Source: Sphacelaria rigidula
Taxonomy: Eukaryota > Phaeophyceae > Sphacelariales
Length of the DNA stretch: 29,698 bases
Direction of reading: 5' to 3'
NCBI GenBank assembly: GCA_964200075.2
Contig: CAXNAA020000075.1
Span: 1-29,698 of the forward strand
The position numbers and the translations under genes are program-made. The first letter of the stretch is position 1. Each line of letters begins with the position of its first letter. Below the pieces are notes generated by a model. It did not search any database, had not been told where the DNA came from, and saw nothing but the letters and a program-made list of their open reading frames with translations. Positions 1-11,595 of this stretch are shown here, piece by piece.

Positions 1-81
1 AACAAATGAGTACGCCCCCCCCCCCCCTCCCCCACGTGTTCGCGTGCTAAATGCCTGCCTAACGAATATCGCGCTGAGCAG

Positions 82-163
82 ATTTGTGGCGAGCCAGGCG
101 CATTCTGGGGCGCTGAGAGCTGATGGGCAAGCGAGCTCGAAGGCCAGGGCAGCCATTTTGCAG
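82..163 (+). CDS. Candidate exon 1 of the ROD homologue
   Basis: An open block of 27 codons starts after a CAG acceptor (79-81) and ends at CAG|GTGTGC (163/164). It enters with one base of a split codon and leaves in phase 0, which fits the next candidate exon. It reads FVASQAH...ARAAILQ, plausibly helical. No family motif is recognisable; support is splice signals and phase only. Confidence 0.35.
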
Positions 164-3100
164 GTGTGCAAGAATTTCCAAAACTCAAGACTACGAGACA
201 TGTTGACAGATATGTCGCCAGGCGATGTGCCTTCGCCACTTTGTAGGGTTGGGTGCTGGACCAGTACACACTGATGGTACCAACAGTACTGCCAGTGTAC
301 TGGTGCTGGAAAAAACAGCAGCTAGTACGGGGCCAGTACTATCCGATTTACGTACGTGACGCTAATACGCCGCACCGTCCAACGTGAACCCATCTGATTA
401 CGCCGCAAGTGAAGCCGAATCGCATTTTGTTCTCCTCAAGTTAGACCAACTCGCGTAAAAAGGCGCCCCCGGCGGGGCTTCCCCGCTGACCTGAGGTACT
501 GGCAGGATCCAGTATACCGCCTGCGTACCAGCAGCCAATACATGATATATACTGGTTTGCTGTGCCGGTACCGTGTCCCACCAATTTGGGCATCCCAGGA
601 GCTACAAAAATGAGCTCATTTCAGAATCACGGTGTCCCGTGTGTTTGGTCACGGCGAAGCCAACCTGTCCTACGAAGGCAAAAAAAAAACCCGGCTTCGA
701 ACGTGATCTTGTTCATCATGGAATATTACGCCTATAAAACTACTTTTGATCTTCCGGAAAGTACTTGAAGCGCTTCGGAATATCGCATTTCTCGCAATAT
801 CTGGCACAGCCCTGCGGCGCACCAACGCATGAATATCCGACGCCGCATCTTTGCGATACTCAGTTTTACAGTTTGAGGGCCGCCGCACCCCGGTGGTGTA
901 ATGGCCCGACTGTCATTATTAGGGTGGAGAGAACGAGGGTTCGATCCCCGATGCGTTACGTTTTTTCTTCGCAATGTCTGATTTTCACCGCGGAAGGCGT
1001 GAGAGCGTGAGTAAACAAAGTAGTCGAGTGAGTTTTTTTGACGTGAGTTGACGTGGTGCGGGAGTGGTGATAGTCATGACCCAATCCGCGAGACCAAAAT
1101 GCAAGGCGTGTACTGGGGGAAAGATGGGTTGATCCCCTGAGACCACGGACTCGTCCCGAGGAAGCGGAGGGGTTCCAAATGAGAAAAAAAAAAAACAGCT
1201 GTGAACTGTGCTGTGATGATGGCTTTGACCTCTGTGGGCTGTTCTAGTGCATGTACAATCTAGATTGTGGATATTGCCCAAATAGCGGCGTTTTGGCCCA
1301 CGATTTGTTGAAAATGGACGCTTCTTGGCGGGTATGTCACTCACTAAAGGAGGATTTAAGCTCAAGGTGGACTGTACACGAAGTATATTGATCACAGTCC
1401 TCGTACATTTGACCTTATCCAAAATTTTCGCGAGGGTATATGTCCGCTCGACTTGAGATTCGGCGGCGTCCCATCGTTCAATCAAGTGATTCGCATCTCT
1501 GCGGTTTGGCATGATGGCATGAAATAAAATTTATTGTCATTTTTCTTCTGCTCTGATTGTTCGGATTGGTTTCAGGGGGCTTGGTGAACTCCGGTCTCTG
1601 CAAGTGTGCGCGGTTACTTGACGAGGTACTACATACAAACCGCATTCTTCACGACCCAAGTTTTTGTATATCGCGTGTGTCCGTGACCTGAACCAGGCGA
1701 TGCTGCAGTCGGTGAGGGGACTTAGGCAGAGTGCCACGCTGTGCGGACCTGAAGAACTGCCGTTGACGGTGGACCTTCTCCAGGGCTCAGAAGCGGTCGC
1801 TGCGGTACTGAGCAGGTCTGTTGACTCCGCTATCTGAACGATAATGGAGTCGCAACTGAGGGGTCCTACGCCACGACGGCAAGGGCATTTGAAACACCGA
1901 ACCAAAGGTTCTACATTAAAAAAACAAAAGAGGACAGGTCGAGGCTTCGTCATTGCCCTTCTTGCCCTTTTGTTTCTCCCACACTCACGACACGACAGAG
2001 CATGGAATATCCGTTTTGCCTAGAACGTATGTGATCGACATGTGTTCATGTTTTTTTATTCAAATTCGAAATGACTTTCGCAAAATTTGTTAGATACCCT
2101 GTTCGCTCAAAATAACGTTCCCGAAGATTCGTTCGAACATCTATTCAAACGGAGCATGATATGTACTAGATGAGATATATCTGGAACCGGCCGATGTTTT
2201 TTTTTCTTCTATTGTACATGTGGTTTCTTCACGACTGATGCGTCTCGCGGTGGTCAAATAATAAATGTCAAGTCTTGATAATCATTGTTCTACTCTGTTC
2301 GGTCTTTCGGTCTACCTATGTCGTCATATGTTCGTCGCCTAGCACTGGTATTTGATCCTCGTCTGTTCGTCTCTCTGTCTAACCCCCCCCCCCCTTTCTC
2401 TTTTCTCCGACTCGTTTTTCTTCGCCTGTTTCACCATATATCTTTCATGCCGTCCACCTGTTCTCATGTTTTTTTAACTCTTCTGCTTTACCACACTGGC
2501 GGTGCAGATGTGACGGCGGCGAGGAGTTGAAAGCATCAATGAGCGCCACGCCATCCTCTGCTGCCTTCCTCAAGCAACCGCCAAACGAGCGGAGAGCTAT
2601 CTCACGAGCTACTGGGCGACAAGAAGGCGACCCACTTGCTGGACTGTATAAGGTTAGACAGTGCGGCATACACATCGAAAGTCATCGCGTAGCCTATACA
2701 TTCCACGCCCCCTCCCTCCCTCCCCTCCTTCCCCTTCCCCTTCCCCTTCCCCCGTCCGCCACGCAACTCGTCAGGCTCCCGACAAGACAGTATCCTTGTC
2801 GAGGTTTTTAGGGGTGTGTCATGGTCACGCCGGCTACATGTTCAGGATGAGTGTGCCTCAGGTCTATCCCTTCACCTCTCTCGCCTTCCCCGCCATGTGC
2901 ATGCTAATACTAGCGAAGACCAAACGCAACAGCGTTGTGTCCTTTTACTCAGTGCTGTGCATCCGGCCCCTACCCAAATCGTCGCGGCATTATTCACACC
3001 CTGGACATTGTTCAATGCAATAGACGCGATCGTCGATACTATGCGCAGTACTCTTTTCGACAGTGTAATCTATTGTCTTTATCCAGGGTGTGGTATTATT

Positions 3101-6100
3101 CCGCATTTCTCCGAAGTATTTTTACGGATTTAAGCACGCTTACAGTAGTCCCTCATTCCCGTCTCTGACTCAGTCAGTACCCATTCCTCCAATATACACG
3201 TTTACGCAAGTGTTCACCTGAGTGAATCACACTGTATACGTGCTCGCCCCCACAGTATGTATATCTCCGCCACTGCCCAACCACATTTTAGCGTGATGCA
3301 CAGAAACATCAATCCTGTCTAGGTGGTACACCACTATGGGATTGGTTATTTCCAGGTGGTGAACTCCCATAAAGCGATCCGATGCCTGCTTTCGATTTCA
3401 CGCGCATTTTGTTTCCCATGTGCCACAAAAGCCCAATTCTACGTTGTTTTTTTCCCCCCCGCAAAACGTTCCCTTGATTGACTAACATTACTGGAGTGAG
3501 TGCTCATCAAGAAAATGTCGCTCAACACATGGTGCTCCCAACAGCTGCCCCCTTTCCCCTCAACATGTTCATCCGGGTATTTACCGTTAACATGGCATCC
3601 TGGCAGTCGTACAATCCCCCCCCCCCCCCACCCCCCCCCCCCCCCCCCCCCCCCACCCTACCTCCAACCTCAACCACCNNNNNNNNNNCCCCCCCCCCCC
3701 CCCCCCCCCCCTCTCATTGTCGTATTTTTCTTTCACAATACAACCCCCCCCGCCCTCCCCCCCCCCCCCCCCCCCCCCCCCCTCCCTTGATACACGAATA
3801 CTAGATCACGTATATGCCATAATCAATTCGCGTGTGATGTCCATGTATAATCGCTGATGTTGCCTGCCAAAAACACGACAGTGGTATCCTGGGGACGGTA
3901 GAGTTCTTCCCGTGGAGGAGGCGTTGCGGTTGGTGTCCCGCCTGGTTTTTCAGGAGATGCGTCTCAGAAGGGCGCTCATCAACGGTACGGCATTCGCTGA
4001 TACACGTTCGTCCGGTGAGGGAAAATCAGTGCGTAGATACAGATTCAGTTGCTTCTCGCCCACCACTCGTCCGGTCACATGTTGCCAGGGCATGGGCATT
4101 TTTATGACCCTAGAATGAGGCCTCCGAAGTATAGAGCAGTGAAGAGTTCTCCGTGTTCTTTTTCTTCGCATCGTAGAAGCGAATTGCGTCGTAGATCGCG
4201 GTTCTCGCTCATGGTTGCGTCGTGCTGTTTGTAGCAACACAAGATGATTCCTGAGGGAAAAAAATGAAGAATCGCACGCAAGTCGGACACGTTGTAGAAA
4301 CCAGATGCACTGGACTGTGCTTTGTACGTCAAACTGGGCCGTTCCAAATCGTCGTTGGGCGTTAAAAGTCGAACTTACCTGGTATTATGTCGTGAAAGTC
4401 GTTTTCACTTCCGCAGCGACCAGTGGTTGATCTACCCAACCTTGAGGGAAGAAAAATCTTCTGGTTCCACGTGGGGCAGAGGCAGCACGAAGCGGTGCGC
4501 GACAAGCACGTGGCAGCTCGTCAACTCTGTGTCTACCCTCGGGTAGGATGAAGAAGGCGCCGAAGTTAATAGTAATGACGGTACTGGATTGGCGAGTATA
4601 CGTCTGTGACCGCGGGTATTTGCTCACTACTAGCCCGATCTCTCGTAGGCTGTGCTGTTGAATAATCGCGTATTTTATCGCATCATTTCATTTCACCTTC
4701 ACCACAGCAACGCATACTTCCGTTGTGAAGGGCGAGCTCACCAGTTGAATCTTGGCATATAACTTGTTGTTATTCTTCTTGTTGTCTTCAAATTTAAATA
4801 TACAACGCTCCCGTATTATTGTGGGCTGGACTGCAAAAGGGGCTTCCATGTCCACGGAGACCTATTGCTCGAGGTGGGAGGCCACGCTTGAGGGCACAAC
4901 GTCGCCACTGCTGGAGTTCCTACAGCGCATGGGCGCACAACAGCTCTGCGTTCGGGTGGTGGCTCTCATGGCCATACCTCCCCCAACCACGGTCGACGTC
5001 CTCAACATGTCCTTCGCCGGACTGGCAAACAAGGTGGCGTTTCCGGTTTTCACCCGCATTTTTTTGTTCCGACCTCCGAACAGTAGAAGTGTCATTTTCC
5101 AAATCGGTAGCTTCAAGCATCACGATGAAGATATCGAACATATACATACATAGATACACATACTCCTTCCGTTTGCTGCGGGGGAAGAGTGGGGTTCGTC
5201 ACCGTTCAAGAGGTATCCCGACAGGTGCATACCCCGCCCAACATCGTTGGGTTGAGTGTAATCTGAGCTCTCGTGACCATATCATCGCCCTCTTGCTGTG
5301 ATGCGGGCGATTTTCCTCGGCTGTCATGGTGCGGCACTGCAGTTCGCCGCAGTTCGAGGATTGCTAACGACTACACACACTTTCTGTGCTTTGGTTGTGT
5401 TGACTTTTTCTTGTTACTTTTTCCTTGTTTTGTTACGACTTAGTCTGCTATGCCGTTCTGTTCGACTTTTTTTTTCTGCTTCTTTTCTTCAGAGCGTGCT
5501 TCAGTTTTGTTTTTGTTGGGTACGTACGTCTATCATGACACCACGGCTGTACCCCTGGGGGGTCAGTTAAATTGCGACAATCAATCAATCAATCAAACAC
5601 ATCCGTTGTCCACGACCGCATCCCGCGCACCCTCGCATTTTTGCGCTGCCGTACGCACCCGTCTGCTACCCACCCGACACATGTGTCCCCTACGTTTTGA
5701 TGATGCTAGTGCTCCTCTTCAGGCCACGCTAGTATCCTCTCGGCGGAAGTTTGATAGCGTGAGCGTAGCGAGTCTGCCGTGTGCTTGAAAATTTCAAGCC
5801 ACGAATCTGCCCGCCAGGTTTACCATTCGTACAGTATCAATCGATCGCGATCTTTCACGCAGCATGTTGCACGAAGTAAAATGAAAGTACATTGGTGAAT
5901 TATTTGCTGAGATGTGGAAAACGCTCCCACCATGCCCTGTTGACTACAAAGTGGAACATGCTCTGAACAATACTATAATTGAGCCGTGCTTTTTTTTTTT
6001 TTTCTGTTTGCATTGTGGCTTGTGTGTGCGTGTGTCTGTATCTGTGTGCCAGGTGCTGCACGTGAACGACCTTGACTGTCCGATGGCCATCGGGTACATG

Positions 6101-9100
6101 TTAGCTCTGGACAAGAACGAAGCCTACGAAATCTTCAAACGTAATATCCGGCTCTCCAAGGACGACTACGGCAGGTGCAATAACTGTGTGTGTGTTTGTG
6201 TGCTCGTGGGGTATTTGTTGCGTTTCTTTTTCATGTCTGTATTGCAGTGGTGCTTTACTTCAAGCCGTCCGTGAACGGTATTTGTCGCATGTACAAATGC
6301 TGCTCGGTGAAGGACAGAGTCATCCATTGATTCGCTAGAAAAAAACTCGGTAAACCGCTCACTTACCGTGTGATTGATTCGTTCCCTGTAACCGTAAGGT
6401 CAAGCGGTGGATGCCGCACTCCCTTCATCCCAGAAGAGTTAACCGGCGTTGGGCTACAAATGTCCATGATTGATATCACTTGATTTGAGTTTGTGCAACG
6501 AGAATCGGATCTTCAGCAGGGCTGACAGTCCCGTGTGCTCCTCGCGTGCGCAGAACGCATGTACGTTGAAATAGGCGCCACAGGCGCCGATTTGAAGTCT
6601 ACCAAGGCCGCACTTTGCCGAGTGAATCCCATGTGCCACCCTTGCCCGAGGGTTCTCGGTATGCGTTGGGTTGGGGTTAGGGTTAGGCATGACGATACTT
6701 GTAAAATTGTGTCAACCATGGACATTTGTAGCCCAATGTCGGTAATCTAGCCTCCTTCATCCCCTGAGTGTGTTGTCGGAGTGGACGACGGGTATTCGCA
6801 TAGTCAATCAGGCTCTGAAGACGGAGGAGTATCGTACTCGTATCCCTCCGAGTAATGTTGCGGCATGTGTTCCGTGAGTTGATGCAACCAGTGCCGAACA
6901 GCATGGCATCGGCCATTGCGATCCACCTTCTGAAGAGCACTTGACCGTAATTCTAGCCCTTGGGGGTTAGAATATCGTGCCGACTGTGTGATTGAATCCC
7001 TTGATGCTCAGAGCAAGCTGCTACTTGCTGGCTCTATTTTTTCGTGCGAAGACTCTTCCCCGTGATATTTGTACCACGCTAGATGCGTTTTTTTCTCAAA
7101 GTAGCGCGCGCTAAAAGACATGAAAAGTGTCCATGAGATACGTCGGTTTTTTGGATGACTACTTTTTTGCTTTGCAGCTGTGTCATCGATTTTTTCGATG
7201 GTTGGATATACACATACTGCAGAAATGGACCACAAAAACTAATTACTTCTCGTCCAAGACTGCAGGACCATCATATTCAGATATCCTCGGGCAACCTACA
7301 AACGCTGTCTTTGCAGTTATACAGTGTGTTCGCTACCACTGTGCATAATTGTGGCATGGCTCATACGGAGGTACTCCCTTGTAAGTGTAAAAGTCGCGCA
7401 TAGTATCTAGCTCAAGAATCTCCCAGTGCAACACGTTTTTTTTCTTTTTTCTCGCCACACTATCAGCCCTCACCTCTTTTCGCAACGAGTACGTCGATTC
7501 AAAGGATCGTCACCCCATTACTCGTTTTAGTATTGCGAAATGAATCAGCACCCTCACCCTCAGGACATGGCCGACTCTCCGTCAAATATACTTTTCTTTT
7601 CGCTACGAGCTGGGCCAGCAGTAAATCCCGCATTCGTTTGCCACACCACAGCTCCTCAAGTTTCGCAAATCAGCGCGACTTGAGCATATCGCTGTGAACT
7701 GCAGACCAACCTGATAACACACGGCACCGCTGCTGAGTGAAGAAAAAAAATGAGAAAAAAATATGTACTGCAAAATATGTGACCTTGACGACGGACGAAA
7801 GAGAACGAGAATCCATCGGTACCCAGCCTCATGACCTCCATAACTGGAGTCTCCTGGATCACTTGGTTTAAAGGGGCGCGACCGTGTCACACGAGAAGTG
7901 CCATGCGGCGCCCAACTTGAGGTATTTTTGCTCGAAAATTTACCGCGATGTTTGGACGCGAGGGCACACAACGTTGTTCGGGGTGCAGCCGCTTTTATCA
8001 TTTTTTTTCACGAAGTTATAGCATTTTTCCTGTTTTTGCTGGAACTTCAACTCGCTCTAATTTCCTGTTTTTTTTTTTTTTTTTCTCTGCACCTCCCATA
8101 GGGTCGCGTGGGTTGATGATGAAAACGTCGTGCCAAATTTCAGCGCCCAACTCTTCGAATCATCTGCAGCATCGCATTGCCATCCTTCATTCAAAAATCA
8201 CTGTCAGCTGGCCCAGCTCGTACTTATTGCTCCCGTCTTCAACGACGGAAAACGGTATATGACCCCCGCGCGCCACCTGTCAGGAGTCGAACCCTTAATT
8301 TTCTGCCTCAACTGGTACAATTTCGACCACCGGGGTGCAGAGGCATACATGTAAGTCGGCACAGACCCAGAGTATGCCTCTCGAGTTCGTATCGGGTAGG
8401 GAAGTGCGGAAACAATCCTGCTGTGCAAATCGACCGCCTTCATGGTGTCTCCCGAAGGGGGTCACGGACAAACCGGGGGCGTGTATGTACCCATATATAC
8501 TTCAGCCCATTGCGCGAAGAACTCCGCTGTGCAGATCCCGCCCGGTTGTGGACCCAAGAAAAAGGGTACGGGTGAAATAGGGTATAACGGAGTCGCTCTT
8601 CATAGACATTTGATTTGTATGAATTTCTTCATGACATGCTTTATCCTGAGCAGCGCCGTCCTCCCCTTTGTCGATCGCTACCAACCGCATGTTTGGTAAG
8701 ATAGGAAAAATGTTCTCTGACTCCCAGATTTTGGTAAAAAACAGAAGAATCCTAACGAAGCGTTTGGTTTCAGGATGTGATTATCAATGCGATTGCCTTG
8801 GACAATTCTAGTCGATACTATACTACGCACCGGCGAGAAGAGTGCTTAACAAAATATTTGTGAGATTCAGAGCGTGATATCGGATTCAGAGTGGATGCTC
8901 TAGCGTTCCCAACAGGCACCTCTTCTTTTTTTTTTCGAGCACACGTCCTGTGCATGCAGCTACCGTACAATACCCCATTCGAGGAATTCGGCGGTTTGGT
9001 TGGTGAGATACCGCACAAAGCATTTTCACGCCTGGAGAGGCATTTCGGAACTGAAACTGTTTCAGGCACTAATCGATTTTTCCTGAAAAAGGGGATATTT

Positions 9101-11558
9101 TGTTGCAATGGAATGACTACGTCGTTGCGATCAAGCGATGTGTCAAGTTGATCGTGCAGGTAACAGCTTTCATTGAAGCCACCGGCTGGGCGCATTACTC
9201 CTCGAACTGTGGCGATGTCCAAATCGACGGGAAAGTCCATTGTTTCGGGTCTCGCTCTGAATCCGATGTTACACTCTGAATCTCACGAATATATTGTTGC
9301 TTGTATTTCGCACACCCTTGAAGAGAACCGGCGTGTTGCCCCGTAGTTTGATTCAACGCTCCTTTTTCGACTCTGACGATGGCTTCGTCCCTGTCGTTGT
9401 CTGATGCCTCTATCTCTGTCTGCTCGTCTGCTCGTCTGCTGTCTCTGTCTCTGTATCTGTCTTTATGTCCTGCCTCTCTGTCTGCAGACTGCAATCAGTG
9501 GCCCGTGTCGGCATGCACGCCGTGCGTGCCTGGGACGATCACGACCTGCTGCACCAGGTAATGGAAGTGGAGCGGGACGCGCACTGGTGGCACGTGTTGA
9601 CGACCATGGACGTGCCCTTCGACTATCGTGGGTAAGCGAGCGTGCGTTTTAATAAACGAAAACAAGTACCAGAACGAGGACATTTATCAGATGAAGTCCA
9701 CTTAGGACTCCCGAGCGCTGGGCCACGCCGTATCGCATCTTCGCTGTCTGTCACGTTGTCGGCCTGTTGTTTTACCTTCACATTTACTATCAGAGATGGT
9801 TTCTGCCAACCTGTTTCGTCGTGCAGCATTTCGGCTAGGCCAGATCGACGCTTCGTCCAACGCTTTTTTGTGTTACAACACTCTGCGGGTATCGTGACGG
9901 CATCCATCTGAAGAGGATAGTCCGATACAACAAGCAATAAATACTACGCGAAGTGAAATATGACGCCATGATAATAAGCATACCTGTTGGTTGTAGACAA
10001 TGAAATGGCGTATCTCACGTCACCAATAGAAAAGATGATAATGAGCATACTTGTTGGTTGAGGGCAATGAAATGTCGTATCTCACGTCACCCTCGTTGTC
10101 CCTGATGGAGCAGTAGTGATACCAACGACGACTTTAGACCCGTTGGGTGATCGAAAATGACGTCGTGGATATTCAAGTTGTTGCGTATACTGTAGAAATT
10201 AGTTAGAAGGATAACGTACCGATCCGTGGGTAATCCATCAGACAACCTGCCTACAAAAATGCCAGGATTGTTGATTGGGAGAAGAACAAAAGAAAAGATG
10301 AACAAACAGAAGAGGAACTTCAATGATGAGTATTGTTGTGGCAGGTTCTCGAGGGAAGGCAACCAGGTGCCAGGAGAGTATCAGCGGTCCTTGGTGCCCG
10401 CACTACTGGAGCGTTCGGGTGGAGATCTGACGCTGACGGTGGAATTCTGCGAGCGCTACGGCGTGGGCGAAGCTTTCCCGTGTCTCCTCTACGTGGACAA
10501 CCTCTTGAGTATGCCTTGCACATCCCCCCACGACATCTCGTACCAGGTGTGTACACCGTTGCAGAGGTTGGTCAGAAAGCCCCCCCCCTTCCCCCCTCTC
10601 CTCCTCCCCACCCCTTCGGCCACGTCAATCCTTGATGTCTGATGCGCGACGGGCTGGGTGTTTCAAAAAGCCATAACTGACTGATTTGATTTTTTTATTG
10701 ATTGTACTTTAACTGAACCTCCCCCCAAGGGGTCCAGCCGTGGTCGCATGATAGACGTATCAAAAAAAGCAAAATTGAAACACTCGCTGAAGGAAAGAAG
10801 GAGCAGAAAAATGTCGAACAGAACGACATGGTAGACTAAGATGTAAAAAACAAAATGATCAAAAAGGCAGCAAAAGCAGAGTACAGAAAGAGATGGGCGA
10901 ACTAAAAAAAAAGAATGAAAGAAAATGAAAAAAAACGGGGAAAGCTCAAGGGATTCAGGGCAGCAGAGTAGATACAAACACGCACCAGTGGGCACCGCAG
11001 TAATAAATCTGTCGACAAAAACTTGAGAAATCTTTTCAACCGCACCTTGTTCGGATTTGATCGCCAAGAAGGAAGCGAGAGGGGAAAAGCGTCCCCATCC
11101 CTTCGGCCGTGCTCTACTACGATGCCTGATGCTCAAACAGGTTGGATAACTCGAAGTGCTATCCTGTTGTCGAGAAAGCGCCAAGAGACCTGTTCTATAA
11201 TACAGTTTTTCAGTATGTTGTATTCGGTCCCTGAAAGGCAAGCGGGGGCGAAGACCGTCTTGACCCGCCGTTCACGAGTTGGAGAGGTGTTTGACCGCCC
11301 ACCTGGCAATTTTGAAAATCGAATGCGTGACTGCATTGTTTGAAAGGTGATTCTCCGGCCGTTCGAACCTTCTTGTATATCCCCGCTCTCAGGTACATGA
11401 GTGGTTGCACCACACAAATGTCGCTGTGGGATCACTATGCGAAGTTACTAAAAAACGTGATGCCATTCAGTTGTTTTCATATATCAGTGACTCACGGTGG
11501 CCGGTCACAACCGCAAGTAGTGTCTACTACGGAGTACTCCGTATTCAGTCATGCACGT

Positions 11559-11595
<37 letters not shown>

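Larger units (their letters stand above)
2653..3881. other. Intron 3 (1229 bp) with pyrimidine and poly-C tracts
   Basis: Holds a C/T-rich tract with CCCTT-type repeats (2706-2754), three long poly-C tracts (about 3616-3655, 3689-3711, 3745-3783) and a 10-base N gap (3679-3688). The apparent proline-rich frames here are translations of the C runs, not genes. Confidence 0.5.
6175..9487. other. Intron 7 (3313 bp)
   Basis: Holds GT-rich sequence after the donor, a short telomere-like TTGGGG-TTAGGG-TTAGG stretch (6668-6687), T and A runs (for example 8069-8087), a minus-strand tRNA-like fragment (8262-8340) and a 451-bp MITE (8848-9298). TCTG-rich pyrimidine sequence precedes the acceptor. No missing exon is needed, because the phases on both sides match. 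Confidence 0.5.

Noticed and set aside
883-966. A functional tRNA gene
   Set aside because: The boxes are good, but acceptor, D and anticodon stems do not pair and no anticodon loop can be assigned.
985-1953. Two minus-strand frames of 175 and 138 codons as genes
   Set aside because: No start context, no recognised domain, Phe- and Ser-rich low complexity, and the second overlaps exon 2 antisense.
3478-3804. Proline-rich proteins
   Set aside because: These are translations of poly-C tracts across an assembly gap.
6668-6687. Interstitial telomere sequence
   Set aside because: Only about three TTGGGG/TTAGGG units; too short to mean more than chance.
7948-8262. Possible exon after the T-rich tract and CCCATAG acceptor at 8101
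   Set aside because: No family similarity, and exons 7 and 8 join exactly in phase without it.
10663-11241. 192-codon minus-strand gene
   Set aside because: Its 3' half is the retroposon copy C and the rest is A/T-rich low complexity.
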